Below are positions 17,777-27,860 of a stretch of 64,000 nt of DNA, in pieces. Within the stretch, counting starts at the first letter, position 1; each line of letters starts with the position of its first letter. The DNA is from Alkalihalobacterium elongatum (GTDB lineage: Bacteria; Bacillota; Bacilli; Bacillales; Bacillaceae_F), in the NCBI RefSeq assembly GCF_019024285.1, contig NZ_WMKZ01000002.1, forward strand, positions 62,001-126,000, written 5' to 3'. Both the position numbers and the translations under genes were made by a program. The notes under the pieces were generated by a model. That model was not told where the DNA came from. It ran no database searches and saw only the letters and a list, made by a program, of their open reading frames with translations.

Positions 17777-18962
17777 CTAATTCACCCCCTACAGATAAAA
17801 CTTGCCCTGCTTCTGCATTGGAATACACACGATAGATGGTTGCTCCATCTAGCTCCCACTGTTTATAGACAAGCTGATCCTCTCGATTTAATGCACCAAA
17901 GTGCAAGAAGAAAGTATGCTCATTGGAATTAACCCTAACAAATTGAAGCATTTCACTACTATTGGTTAGTACCGTACTTTTACTCACTCTCGCTAATAAT
18001 TCTAGTGCTTTTAATAAATGATCTTTACCACTACCTATTGGCAAGTGAATAAACGGGCCCCTTGGTCCCCTCATATTAATGAATAGTTCGTATGAAACTT
18101 GATGCTTAGTAGCAAATTGCAAAGTGTACGCGACATGGCTTAGTACTTGTTCTAGGTTATTTATCGTTTGACGTTTAACATCTGCACTTTGGATATTTAC
18201 AATTACACACCATTTGAGTATCGTTGTCGTCTCAAATATTTTTGTCTGAAGCGAATTCGTTCTAGCTGTAGCCTTCCAATCTATTCGATTAAAAGGATCG
18301 CCTGGACTATAATCTCGAGTCCCCATTGCCATCATCACATCTTCATGGACTGAATGATTTTTTGGACGCTCTCCTTGGTTACGTTGCATAATCTGCTGAA
18401 GACCTTGTACCAGAACTAATGAAGGATAAACAATTAATTCTCCCCGAAAACGACCACGATATCCAAGCCGCACTTTTCCTGAATTTATAAAATCATAAAT
18501 CGTATATTCAATCGTTCTTAATTGTACAATCCCTCTTTTTAAAGCTTTTACCCTCGTATGATGCATTACTTTTTGTTGTCCTAAAACGGCTACATTACTT
18601 GTATATATCCCTTGTTTATTTGTTTGCTGATCGATCATTGCCATCGCTTCATCAGGACCATAAAAGAAAAGCGTTAGTTCTCCGTTAGGAATGGGAAGTT
18701 TTGTGGGGTTTTCAATTGGGATCTTAAGTGTCCCTTCATCGCCTGGAAACATACGTACTGTCGTTTTATCTTCTGGGATTATTATGTATCGGCTAATATA
18801 TTTTAAATAATAATGGTTCAAATATATCAACGCGCTGAAAAGCAAAAAAACACTAAAGAGGATAGCCGATTTCGTATAAATAAAAATAACGATTAGTATA
18901 GGCAAAGACCAAAGTAAATAATTATATAGCTTTGGAACGATATATTGCTCGGTCCAATTCAT
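17757..18962 (-). CDS. DUF58 domain-containing membrane protein
   Basis: A 401-aa protein. Two N-terminal TM helices (residues about 14-30 and 33-50) precede a beta-rich region and the DUF58 signature YSPGDPFNRIDWKATARTNS at about residues 216-235, followed by a vWA-like fold. DUF58 proteins work with MoxR-type AAA ATPases as putative chaperone or metal-insertion partners. The start ATG overlaps the MoxR stop as ATGA at 18959-18962, and the 3' end overlaps the DUF4129 gene, so the three are tightly coupled. Confidence 0.9.
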   Translation of the reverse strand: MNWTEQYIVPKLYNYLLWSLPILIVIFIYTKSAILFSVFLLFSALIYLNHYYLKYISRYIIIPEDKTTVRMFPGDEGTLKIPIENPTKLPIPNGELTLFFYGPDEAMAMIDQQTNKQGIYTSNVAVLGQQKVMHHTRVKALKRGIVQLRTIEYTIYDFINSGKVRLGYRGRFRGELIVYPSLVLVQGLQQIMQRNQGERPKNHSVHEDVMMAMGTRDYSPGDPFNRIDWKATARTNSLQTKIFETTTILKWCVIVNIQSADVKRQTINNLEQVLSHVAYTLQFATKHQVSYELFINMRGPRGPFIHLPIGSGKDHLLKALELLARVSKSTVLTNSSEMLQFVRVNSNEHTFFLHFGALNREDQLVYKQWELDGATIYRVYSNAEAGQVLSVGGELDEADRP

Positions 18963-19912
18963 GATCGATCAAAGCCAGACTCTACTGGAACTTCTACCTT
19001 TGCTAAGATTTCTTCTAAAACCTCCTGCTTTGTTTTGCGCATTGATCCTTCTATTGAAAGAACAAGTCGATGTCCGAGCACATAACGCGCCATTTCTTTC
19101 ACATCTTTTGGAGTTACATAATTACGTTCGGATACATACGCTTTTGCTTGTGAGGCTCTCATGAGAGCAAGCGTTCCTCGTGGACTTACTCCAACTTCTA
19201 CATATTGTGAATTTCGTGTTTCTTTGACGATATTCAGGATGTACATCTCTACCTCGTCTGTCAAACTCACCTTTTTAATACTTTGTTGCATATCCTTAAT
19301 CTCATCCAATGTGAATACGACATCTAGTGAATCAAGCGGTTCATTCTCACGATACATCTTTAACATTTGCTGTTCTTCTTGCAGAGTCGGATAGCCTACA
19401 TTAATTTGAAGTAAAAATCGATCCATTTGAGCTTCAGGTAATGCGAACGTTCCTTGTTGAGAGTCAATCGGATTTTGGGTTGCGATTACTATAAATGGTT
19501 TAGCTAGTGAGAGCGTTTCTCCATCTATGGTCACTTGCCCTTCTTCCATTACCTCGAGTAAGCTGGATTGTGTTCTCGGTGTCGCCCGATTAATTTCATC
19601 GGCTAACAAAATATTCGTCATTACAGGACCAGGGCGCAGTTCAAACGCTTGCTCTTTCGGATTAAAAAATTTTATTCCCGTCACATCACTCGGTAACACA
19701 TCTGGAGTAAACTGAATGCGTCGGAACGTTGCATCCAGCGACTTGGCTATTGATTTCGCCAACATTGTTTTCCCTGTACCTGGAACATCCTCTAGTAAGA
19801 TATGGCCTTTACTTAATAAGGCAATGACCATTAATTCAGTCATTTCTTCTTTCCCAACCAACACTTTGCCAATTGAAGATTTCAACTCGTTTATTTTTTC
19901 TATTCTATTCAT
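18959..19912 (-). CDS. MoxR-family AAA+ ATPase
   Basis: A 317-aa AAA+ ATPase. Walker A is in LLEDVPGTGKTMLAKS (about residues 36-51), Walker B in LLADEINRATPRTQSSLLEVMEE, sensor 1 in FIVIATQNPI, and the family box GTFALPEAQMDRFLL. MoxR proteins act as molecular chaperones that remodel partner complexes, usually with a DUF58/vWA protein encoded next to them, as here. ATG start with AAAGGAGG. It is first in the operon, and its promoter should lie in 19913-20472. Confidence 0.93.
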   Translation of the reverse strand: MNRIEKINELKSSIGKVLVGKEEMTELMVIALLSKGHILLEDVPGTGKTMLAKSIAKSLDATFRRIQFTPDVLPSDVTGIKFFNPKEQAFELRPGPVMTNILLADEINRATPRTQSSLLEVMEEGQVTIDGETLSLAKPFIVIATQNPIDSQQGTFALPEAQMDRFLLQINVGYPTLQEEQQMLKMYRENEPLDSLDVVFTLDEIKDMQQSIKKVSLTDEVEMYILNIVKETRNSQYVEVGVSPRGTLALMRASQAKAYVSERNYVTPKDVKEMARYVLGHRLVLSIEGSMRKTKQEVLEEILAKVEVPVESGFDRS

Positions 19913-20472
19913 TTAGGTCCTCCTTTTAGTGAGTACATTACAATACTTCCTTCTATTAATAAAACGTGAAAATAACCCTGTATTTCAACCTGCTAATTTT
20001 ATACTAATCCTACGTTCTATAGTGTTCTATAGTTTCATTAATTTAATCTTTTCGACATGAATTGAAGTTTTTTTATAATTTTCAAATATTTACATAATAA
20101 ATATAGTTATATATTACCATTACTTTATTACTATAAATTTTAAAGCTCTATTTTCGAAATCTTTTAAAAGTTATAGATTCAGACCGATATTATTCCTATA
20201 TATTTCGAATCCCGAATTTACATTCCGCTTATAAGTCTCATCCTAATATTTCTCCATATAAAAACAAGGACTTTTTAACTAACATTTTCTATTACTTTGT
20301 TAAGTTTTCTGTCTTTTAGGAATATTTACTCGTTTTTGAAAAATGAAAGGAATATTAACTGAATGTAACGAATTTTTTAAAATATTGTGGGAAATCGTGT
20401 GAAATTCGGAGGTGAACATAAGAAAAATAGCTACTATCCACTAAAAAACTCAGGTAAGGGGTGTTTTATTAA
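19913..20472. other. AT-rich intergenic stretch between MoxR operon and protease
   Basis: 560 bp without a supported gene. It must hold the divergent promoters of the MoxR operon and of the protease gene, and is very AT-rich. No convincing riboswitch, hairpin or repeat is visible, and I could not choose one promoter with confidence. Confidence 0.6.
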
Positions 20473-22893
20473 ATGTGTCGTAAGCTTAAAACGCTTGTCG
20501 TTTATTCACTAATTTTCGTATTGGCACTTTCAAGTTTTAGCACTTTTGGTTCGTCAGTTAATGCTAATCAATCTTCATCAAACTTTGCAAATATCCAGCT
20601 TGACTTTGATGGAAATTCTTCTGAAATAACAACAGTAATCGTAGAGTTAGAAGAAGAGTCAATCGTTGAAGCTAAACATAAAGGAAAAAAACAAACAAAA
20701 CAAAAACTAGCAGCTGAGCGTAATGCAGTGATTGCTGATATTAAAAGCGCTGTAAGCTCTGCAGAAGTTAACCAAGAATATGATTATGTATTCTCTGGAT
20801 TTTCACTAGAAATTGCAGAAAACGAGATTGCTAATCTTGCTGCAGTACCTGGCGTAAAAGCAATTTATGCAAACCAAACGTATCAAGTAACTTCAGTAGA
20901 TGAAGGGGAACTGTTAAACCCTGAAACATTCAGTCCTGCAATGATGGATAGTGCACCACATATTCAATCGGACCTGGCTTGGGATGCTGGCTTCACTGGT
21001 GAAGGTGTGACTGTTGCGATCATTGATACAGGTGTTGATTATACACATCCTGACTTAAAAAATAACTTTGGAAGTTATAAAGGCTGGGACTTCGTAGATA
21101 ACAATAATGACCCACAAGAAACACCTCCTGGTGACCCTCGCGGTGGTTCAACTAATCACGGTACACACGTTGCTGGAACTGTAGCAGCAAATGGATTAAT
21201 TAAAGGGGTAGCTCCTGACGCAACTCTTCTTGCTTACCGTGTTCTTGGTCCTGGTGGTAGCGGTACGACTGAAAATGTAGTTGCTGGAATTGAGAAAGCT
21301 GTACAAGACGGTGCTGATATCATGAACCTTTCTTTAGGTAATACATTGAATGACCCAGATTGGGCAACTTCTATCGCACTTGACTGGGCAATGGCAGAAG
21401 GAGTAGTAGCTGTAACATCTAACGGGAATAGTGGTCCAAATAACTGGACAGTTGGTTCACCTGGTACTTCTCGTGAAGCGATTTCTGTAGGTGCAACACA
21501 ACTTCCTTACAATTTATTTAGTGCAGATATCTTTACTTCTGAAGGAGTAGATTACCCAAGTGCAGGAATTATGGGTTACCCGTCTGAAGAAGCTTTATTA
21601 GCTTTAAATGAAGGCGAGTTCGAATTTGTTGATGTTGGACTTGCAGGGACAGATGCTGATTTTGCTGGAAAGGATCTTGTTGGTAAAATTGCATTAATTT
21701 CTCGTGGAAGTTATGCATTTGTTGATAAAGCACAAAATGCTAAAGATGCAGGAGCAATTGGTGCTATCATTTATAATAATGTTCCTGGAGTTCAACCAGA
21801 AGTGCCAGGTACAGCAATTCCAATGATCAAGACGACATTAGAAGATGGTCAAAAACTATTAGCAGAGCTTGCAGCAGGTAACAATACAGTTGAATTTAAT
21901 ATTGAGTTTGTTAAAGAAGTTGGCGAAACAATGGCTAGTTTCTCATCTCGTGGTCCAGTTATGAATACGTGGATGATCAAGCCTGATGTTTCTGCTCCTG
22001 GTGTAGCGATCGTAAGTACGATTCCTACACACAATGCTGATAACCCACATGGTTATGCTGCATTCCAAGGAACGAGTATGTCAGCTCCACACGTAGCGGG
22101 TGCGGCGGCACTTATTTTAGAAGCACACCCTGATTGGAGTGTCGAATTTGTTAAAGCTGCTCTAATGAATACGGCGGAAAACTTGTATGATGTAAATGGA
22201 AACCTTTACCCACACAATAGCCAAGGTGCTGGAAGTATCCGTGTACTTGATGCTATTAATGCTGAAATATTAGCTACACCTGGAAGCCACTCTTTTGGTA
22301 TCTTCTCAAATGAGGAGGACAAGGAAGTAAGACGTCAAAGCTTCACGATCCATAATCTTTCTGATGAAAGAAAAAGATTTACTATTGAATTTAAAGGTCA
22401 TGAAGGGATTAAAGTCCAAACAAGTAATAATCTACAAGTACAAGCTGGAAGTACACAAAACTTAAACTTCGGTGTTCAAGTAGATACGGCTAATCTTAAG
22501 CCTGGTTACTATGAAGGTACATTCTTACTAAATGACGGAACGCAAACAATTGAAGTGCCGACCATCTTATTCGTACAAGAGCCTGATTACCCAATGCTTA
22601 ACTCTCTAAACCTTGGATTATCTGGTGGTAATCTTGTTGGAACAGTCAATGTTCCTGGTGGCGCTGAAGAGTTTAACTTAAGAATTCGCAATGCTGATAC
22701 AGGTGAGTTATTAGCTGAGCCTGCGAAAGCAACAAATGTTCCAAGCGGTATCCATAGCTTTAGCTGGAATATGACGATCAATGGCCAACCTCTTACACCT
22801 GGTCGTTATCAAATTAGTGCTTATGCTAAGACAGGTACAAATGAAATGGAATTAGTAGGTGGCGTATTAACAATTACATCTGAAGAAGAATAA
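20473..22893 (+). CDS. Secreted subtilisin-like S8 protease with PA domain
   Basis: An 806-aa exported serine protease. Signal peptide at residues 1-32; I9-type propeptide at about 50-140; catalytic domain with Asp185 (AIIDTGVDYTHPD), His232 (NHGTHVAG) and Ser535 (GTSMSAPHVAG). A PA (protease-associated) domain is inserted at about 380-475. After the catalytic core come beta-sandwich regions at about 615-705, and a C-terminal FlgD-like Ig fold at about 715-800 (GSHSFSWNMT-type: SGIHSFSWNM, LTPGRYQISAYA). It resembles Vpr-type proteases, which degrade extracellular protein. No C-terminal sorting signal is visible, so it is probably released. ATG start with AAGGGG 11 nt upstream. Confidence 0.93.
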   Translation: MCRKLKTLVVYSLIFVLALSSFSTFGSSVNANQSSSNFANIQLDFDGNSSEITTVIVELEEESIVEAKHKGKKQTKQKLAAERNAVIADIKSAVSSAEVNQEYDYVFSGFSLEIAENEIANLAAVPGVKAIYANQTYQVTSVDEGELLNPETFSPAMMDSAPHIQSDLAWDAGFTGEGVTVAIIDTGVDYTHPDLKNNFGSYKGWDFVDNNNDPQETPPGDPRGGSTNHGTHVAGTVAANGLIKGVAPDATLLAYRVLGPGGSGTTENVVAGIEKAVQDGADIMNLSLGNTLNDPDWATSIALDWAMAEGVVAVTSNGNSGPNNWTVGSPGTSREAISVGATQLPYNLFSADIFTSEGVDYPSAGIMGYPSEEALLALNEGEFEFVDVGLAGTDADFAGKDLVGKIALISRGSYAFVDKAQNAKDAGAIGAIIYNNVPGVQPEVPGTAIPMIKTTLEDGQKLLAELAAGNNTVEFNIEFVKEVGETMASFSSRGPVMNTWMIKPDVSAPGVAIVSTIPTHNADNPHGYAAFQGTSMSAPHVAGAAALILEAHPDWSVEFVKAALMNTAENLYDVNGNLYPHNSQGAGSIRVLDAINAEILATPGSHSFGIFSNEEDKEVRRQSFTIHNLSDERKRFTIEFKGHEGIKVQTSNNLQVQAGSTQNLNFGVQVDTANLKPGYYEGTFLLNDGTQTIEVPTILFVQEPDYPMLNSLNLGLSGGNLVGTVNVPGGAEEFNLRIRNADTGELLAEPAKATNVPSGIHSFSWNMTINGQPLTPGRYQISAYAKTGTNEMELVGGVLTITSEEE

Positions 22894-22903
22894 AACTACT
22901 AAC

Positions 22904-22940
22904 AAAAAACGATGTGTTTATAATTGACACATCGTTTTTT
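22904..22940. terminator. Terminator between protease and bactofilin-like gene
   Basis: Stem AAAAAACGATGTGT / ACACATCGTTTTTT with an 8-nt loop, 10 nt after the protease stop. It has A- and T-runs on opposite sides, so it suits both convergent genes. Confidence 0.9.
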
Positions 22941-22967
22941 TCAATTAAAGAATGTTTTATTAGTCCT

Positions 22968-23222
22968 TTATTTTCGAATAACCTCTCCCATAATCGCTGC
23001 TAACAACTCAACATTGGCACCTTCATTATATAGATTTCCTTCAATTGGGCCTCGGATTGAAGCTTGTGAGTGCTTTTTTAAGCTTATATCACCTTTTACC
23101 CTAGCTAATAAATCAAGCTTCGCACCTGCTAATACCGTTACATTCCCGTCAACTTCACCGAGCAACATCGTGTCTGCTTCGATGACTACATCTCCGAATT
23201 GTTTCTCACTCACAATTTTCAA
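22968..23222 (-). CDS. Short bactofilin-like (polymer-forming) protein, copy 1
   Basis: An 84-aa protein made almost only of short beta-helix turns (ADTMLLGEVDGNVTVLAGAKLDLLARVKGDISL), the pattern of bactofilin/DUF583 domains, with almost no N- or C-terminal tails. Bactofilins polymerise into filaments; this one is about half the usual size. The start is TTG 23222 with a GGGGG SD 8 nt upstream. A close paralog lies at 28875-29138 on the same strand, sharing blocks such as AKLDL-A-VKG and EGNLYNEGA. No membrane helix is present, so it is predicted cytoplasmic. Confidence 0.75.
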   Translation of the reverse strand: MKIVSEKQFGDVVIEADTMLLGEVDGNVTVLAGAKLDLLARVKGDISLKKHSQASIRGPIEGNLYNEGANVELLAAIMGEVIRK

Positions 23223-23340
23223 TCGTACTACCCCCTTTTAGTTTCTATTACGTATACGACTTATATTGTAAGGAGGTTTCAAGTTTTCTAAATGTTCTTC
23301 TAATCTGGTCTTCCTTATTTATTTTTTCTACCTTACTGAA

Positions 23341-26019
23341 TCAATCAACTAATCGACTAGATTTTGATTTTTCATACGTTTCTTGAATTCTTGCTGAAAG
23401 TTTTGGTTTTAACAAGCATCCGATCGTAAGTGCGAGTAACCAGAACCCACCTAGTATTAATAGATTTTTCCAAACAAGGATGGCAATTGCACCACCTACA
23501 GCTTCACGTAATAGATTAATAGCGTAGGAAAATGGCATGTATGGATGTACCATTTGGAAAAACGGTGGAGCTACTTCAATTGGAAATGTCCCTCCTCCAC
23601 TTGATAGCTGTAAGACAAGTAGAACGATTGCCAATGCTTTTCCGATATTTCCAAGAATAGATGCAAGTGTATAAACCATTGTCATAAATATGACCGCGAT
23701 AATTACAGAAAATAAAATTAATAACCAAGGATGGGCTGCATAAATTCCTAGTATTGTTAAATTCCCAATACTAACAATTAGTCCTTGTAACACTCCGACT
23801 ATTAGGAACAAAAACATTCTACCAAAGTAAATCTGTCGTAAAGTAAATTCTTCTCGTCGATCAGCTGCATGTAAGTTTGTACTAATTAAATTTGATAATA
23901 ATAAGGCTCCAACCCATAGACTTAATGTTGTGTAAAATGGAGCGTTTGCTGAGCCATAGTTAGGAATTGGAAATAAGTCTTCTTCAATTAAATGAACTGG
24001 ACTTGCGAAAAATTCACTTTCCTCATCTAAATCATTTCGTAGCATTTCTATCATTTCATTAATTCTGTCATCTGATTCAATCAACCAGACCCGATCCGCT
24101 ACCTCCCTAATGTTCTCTTCAACCTCTGGTAGCTGGTTTCGGCCAAACTCGGCTAGTTCCTTAATGGACTGTTGTATATGAGGTATATTTTCCTCAAGGG
24201 CTTTAGCAAGTCTCCAATACTCTTCCTCGACACCAGGTAGCTCTTCTTTAATTAATTTTGAAATGGAATTTACTTTATTTTCGATAACAGGTAAATCATT
24301 TCTAACAAAAGTACTTAATGCTTCTATTGTCGTAATAACTAAAGGTAAATCACCCTGTATTCGCTCTGTTAATTCATTCATTCGTTTTTCGATTTCTGGT
24401 AATCTATCAATCAACCTGGAAATGCTTTCTTCGCTTTCAATGCTTATCTTTTCGGCATAATTTAATACTTCTTCGATTGACTTCAATTCAGCATAAACCT
24501 CTTCTATTGAGGTTTTGGATTCGTATAGCTTACTTTGAATTTGATCGAACGCACCCTCAATATTTATATCACCTTCACCCTGTAATAAGGCATGAAGCTT
24601 CTTCGATGCTTGTTGGACTTCTTGCACTTTCTCCCGGGTAAGATGAAGTTGGTCTGATCCAACACTTCCTCCCTCTTCAACTGTCACTATGATAGACTCC
24701 ACATCTCTTTGGAGCGACTCTAATAGATTTTTCGTTTGCGTAAGTTGGTCTATTATGGTAAGAATGCCTTCATCGCTAGAGGTTTCAAACAAAATAGTGT
24801 ACATATCAATTGCGTTATCTAATACACGAATATGTGAGTTTAATTCATGGTTCAGTCTTTTTAATGTTTCAAGAGCTTTTTCTTGCTTCTGCTCATCTTC
24901 TAGAAAAACTAGAGCTTGATCAATTGCTGCTGCCGTCTGACTAATGAAAAGAACTTGTTTTGTTAATGTATCAATTACAGGAATTGCTGCCCCTTCTGCT
25001 TCATTAATAAAATTCTCCAGAGCCTCCATATACATTTCAATAGATTCCGCTCTTTTTTCAACAGCAGGGAGGGTCCCTTGCACATCTCTAATTGTACTTT
25101 GCGCTGTTCTTGTAACAACCAATGCTTCGTTCAAGTAATCGGCAATCTCTGCATAATGAGCATTAATTTTATCTAATTCATTTACAGCAGTTTCGATTTC
25201 AGGTATGGCTTCTTCTAATTGTAAAATACGCTCCCCAAGTTTATATAATTGGGGAAACTCGTTTTCAAGCCGCAGAATCTGGTCTGCTCCTTCTTTAATC
25301 TGTGGAAAGAACTCTTCTAGAGCAAGAAAATGTTTTACACTTTCTTCAATTTTGTACCAATTCTTATCGAGATCAATAATCCAATTAGCAAATTCATTTA
25401 CTTCAGGAAAACGTCGCTCTAAGTCATAGATCGCTTGTTTTATTCTTCGCAGAGTTGGTAATTCCTCTTCTAATCTAAGACCAAGTTTATCAAACTCCTG
25501 AAACAAAGCTTTTGATGTTTCCGCAACAAATTGATCATTAATCTCTTTTACAATCGTTGAAGCTCCAGCGGAAGTCATTTTCGGAGCAATCGCATTAATT
25601 TTCTCATTAACTTGATAGTAGACTTCAGCCTGAACTGGATCCCCTGATAAAACGTGAACGAGATCTTTAGAAAAATGACGATCAATAAAAATACTGGCAT
25701 AATAATCGCCGTATTCAACACCTCTCTCTGCATCCTCTCTTGAAACAAACGACCAGCCTAGGTTTTCATTTTTACTTAAGTTTTCAACAAGCTCTTCACC
25801 TATATTGAGATACTCACCTTCAACCTCTGTTCCTTGGTCCTCATTAACGACCGCTACCTGAACACCTTTCGTGTTTGCATACGGATCCCAAGCAGCACCT
25901 AAATTAAACCAGGCATAAAGAGACGGTAAAATCGCTAATCCAATCAAAAGAATACCAACAAGTGGAACACGCTTAATGTTCAGAAGATCCTGTTTAAAAA
26001 TACTCCATATATTCCCCAT
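23341..26019 (-). CDS. YhgE/Pip family membrane protein
   Basis: An 892-aa protein with the YhgE/Pip design. An N-terminal TM helix follows MGNIWSIFKQDLLNIKRVP, and a conserved extracytoplasmic segment includes VQVAVVNEDQGTEVEGEYLNIG. Next comes a coiled-coil region of about 450 residues (about 190-640) with repeated LPEIE/LPxVE heptads. At the C-terminus about five TM helices resemble an ABC-2 type permease (from about 695 to 880). Homologues include phage-infection protein Pip and YueB, which act at the cell surface, some with type VII secretion. No WXG100 or EssC genes are present here, so that link cannot be made. ATG start with GGAGG. Confidence 0.88.
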   Translation of the reverse strand: MGNIWSIFKQDLLNIKRVPLVGILLIGLAILPSLYAWFNLGAAWDPYANTKGVQVAVVNEDQGTEVEGEYLNIGEELVENLSKNENLGWSFVSREDAERGVEYGDYYASIFIDRHFSKDLVHVLSGDPVQAEVYYQVNEKINAIAPKMTSAGASTIVKEINDQFVAETSKALFQEFDKLGLRLEEELPTLRRIKQAIYDLERRFPEVNEFANWIIDLDKNWYKIEESVKHFLALEEFFPQIKEGADQILRLENEFPQLYKLGERILQLEEAIPEIETAVNELDKINAHYAEIADYLNEALVVTRTAQSTIRDVQGTLPAVEKRAESIEMYMEALENFINEAEGAAIPVIDTLTKQVLFISQTAAAIDQALVFLEDEQKQEKALETLKRLNHELNSHIRVLDNAIDMYTILFETSSDEGILTIIDQLTQTKNLLESLQRDVESIIVTVEEGGSVGSDQLHLTREKVQEVQQASKKLHALLQGEGDINIEGAFDQIQSKLYESKTSIEEVYAELKSIEEVLNYAEKISIESEESISRLIDRLPEIEKRMNELTERIQGDLPLVITTIEALSTFVRNDLPVIENKVNSISKLIKEELPGVEEEYWRLAKALEENIPHIQQSIKELAEFGRNQLPEVEENIREVADRVWLIESDDRINEMIEMLRNDLDEESEFFASPVHLIEEDLFPIPNYGSANAPFYTTLSLWVGALLLSNLISTNLHAADRREEFTLRQIYFGRMFLFLIVGVLQGLIVSIGNLTILGIYAAHPWLLILFSVIIAVIFMTMVYTLASILGNIGKALAIVLLVLQLSSGGGTFPIEVAPPFFQMVHPYMPFSYAINLLREAVGGAIAILVWKNLLILGGFWLLALTIGCLLKPKLSARIQETYEKSKSSRLVD

Positions 26020-26236
26020 TCTTTTCCTCCCACTATCGAAGATTTCTACTGTTCATCCTACATTTTTATAATTCTTCACTGGACTGAATGCTCATTCATT
26101 ATAAGATAGGAGTATGAACTGTATATGAACTAAAATATAGGTACAGCTAGATATAAACTTACATGGAAGTTTTAGAAATAAAACGAAGGTTTGTGAAGCA
26201 CAACCATTGTTCATTACACATTTTAAGCAAAATAAA

Positions 26237-26276
26237 AAAGGGCTAAAAAAAATGAATTTTCCGCACCCTTTTTGTA
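26237..26276 (-). terminator. Probable terminator of the DUF4097 gene
   Basis: Arms AAAAAGGG and CCCTTTTT enclose an A-rich loop of about 20 nt, 5 nt past the stop codon. The long loop makes it weak. Confidence 0.55.
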
Positions 26277-26281
26277 ATGTA

Positions 26282-27373
26282 TTAATTTAATTGAAAGCTA
26301 CCTGAAGAAGTTCGAACCGTAATTTTATATTGGCCAGAACCTACAACTCCATAAATGCGGTTACTGCTTTCTTCTTCAAATGAGATACCTGATATATTAA
26401 CTTTTCCCTTCCCAGAGCTTCCCTTAAAGTCAACGATCGCCGATGTTACATCATTTAATCGAATTTCAACGCTACCGCTCGAGGTTGATACATCGATATC
26501 ACCTTGTAACTCATTGTTATCAATAGTAATTTTTCCAGATGTGGCATTTACCATCAACTCACCAGAGATATTTCTTACATATATACTCCCTGATGAAGTT
26601 TTAATATTGCTTCGCTCTCCACGAAACTCACTTATATTAATTGAACCACTGCTTGCGCTGGATTGAATAGATTTTGCATGACTACCTAAAACCTCAATTT
26701 GACCACTTGAAGTGTTAAGATTAATTTCTTGGTCAACAATTACATTGGATACATTGATATTGCCAGAACTAGCTCTTATATCCAGAGATATTGTATTACT
26801 ATCACGAATTTGAATTGCCCCGCTTGAAGAATCTATATGAGTCTCTTTTTTTGTAGTAATATTTGAAAGACTAATTTTACCAGAGCTTGAATTTACTTCT
26901 AGCTCCGTCGCATTAAGGTCACTGATTTGTATTTGACCTGATGCGCTAGTAACATTTATTTCCTTATACATTTTTTGAGGAATATAAATTTCAAGGTTAA
27001 TGTTATTTTTAATGCCCCCGAAAATATTTCTAATAGTTTCACTTTGTCTCTCGACTTCAATTTTTAAATTATCTTCTCGTATTTTTACATTTAATGAGAA
27101 AGGATCTGTTAACCTACTGCTAACCTCACCTTTTAGTTGTATTTCGATGTCGTCATGTTCAACTGCCGGAATAATGTATACATTTGTAGATGAAGCAGTG
27201 ACTTCAAGTGTTGTAATTATTTTCCCATCTACTATTTGACCTTCATTCACTTCAACAGTTTTAGAAAAAAAACTAAATACCGATTGAGTCGAATTATTAT
27301 TTAACACACCCCATATCACAGAAACCAAACCAATTAATATTAGTATAATACCCAAAACTCTTCTACGACTCAT
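26282..27373 (-). CDS. DUF4097 beta-repeat protein with N-terminal membrane anchor
   Basis: A 363-aa protein. One N-terminal TM (RVLGIILILIGLVSVIWGVL, about residues 4-23) is followed by an extracellular right-handed beta-helix-like domain. The domain is built from repeats ending in (S/T)SSG(K/S/N)I, for example SSGKISL, SSGAIQI, SSGNINV, SSGSINI, about ten copies between residues 140 and 360. DUF4097/DUF4098 proteins of Firmicutes are thought to act at the envelope, often beside stress regulators; the role is unknown. A strong GGGGAG-type SD precedes the ATG. It is monocistronic. Confidence 0.88.
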   Translation of the reverse strand: MSRRRVLGIILILIGLVSVIWGVLNNNSTQSVFSFFSKTVEVNEGQIVDGKIITTLEVTASSTNVYIIPAVEHDDIEIQLKGEVSSRLTDPFSLNVKIREDNLKIEVERQSETIRNIFGGIKNNINLEIYIPQKMYKEINVTSASGQIQISDLNATELEVNSSSGKISLSNITTKKETHIDSSSGAIQIRDSNTISLDIRASSGNINVSNVIVDQEINLNTSSGQIEVLGSHAKSIQSSASSGSINISEFRGERSNIKTSSGSIYVRNISGELMVNATSGKITIDNNELQGDIDVSTSSGSVEIRLNDVTSAIVDFKGSSGKGKVNISGISFEEESSNRIYGVVGSGQYKITVRTSSGSFQLN

Positions 27374-27654
27374 CCTTTTATTTGCTCCCCTCTTTAATAA
27401 CAGTTATTTTCATAAATAGCCTGTAAACTTAACCTACTAAATCTACGGATTAAATCAATTAAACTTAACAAGTTAAAGCTGAACAAACTTACCTTTCTTT
27501 ATCTTAGTTTAGTTGTGGTAAGAAATCTCATATTTTATTAAAAATAGGGATTATTGAGCCCCACTTTCAGGTTATTCCCTGATAAATTAGTGAACCGCTT
27601 TCGTGATAAGATGGATTTAGGGGAGTAAACTCATATATATAGAATGTTGTAGCC

Positions 27655-27724
27655 GAGGTTAAAGACAAACCCTAACACTTAACCTTCAAATTTTTTTATA
27701 AATATTTTACATTTGTCTTTAACC
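27655..27724 (+). promoter_or_regulatory. Possible attenuator: two mutually exclusive hairpins
   Basis: GGTTAAAGACAAA (27657-27669) can pair perfectly over 13 bp with TTTGTCTTTAACC (27712-27724). Its first part, AGGTTAA (27656-27662), can instead pair with TTAACCT (27679-27685), and seven Ts at 27691-27697 follow closely, as in a terminator. The arrangement lies 137 bp upstream of a 58-aa ORF and a KdpD/USP-like gene. It fits a leader that switches between termination and readthrough, but no known riboswitch class is recognised. The rest of the 27374-27860 interval shows no gene. Confidence 0.4.
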
Positions 27725-27860
27725 ACACTTACATAAAGTGCATAACATAGTAAGTGGCATACGAAAGTTATTACGATTAGATAAGGTTTTGTTATTGATA
27801 TCAACATGATATAACACGGCCTTTTGATTTATTACTAGATAGAGAAAATGAGGTGCAAAG

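Noticed and set aside
23341-26019. Type VII secretion locus around the YhgE protein
   Set aside because: No WXG100, EssC or LXG genes occur in the window.
27374-27860. c-di-AMP (ydaO-type) riboswitch upstream of the KdpD-like gene
   Set aside because: The conserved GGGG/CCG blocks of that class are absent; only an unclassified hairpin pair is seen.
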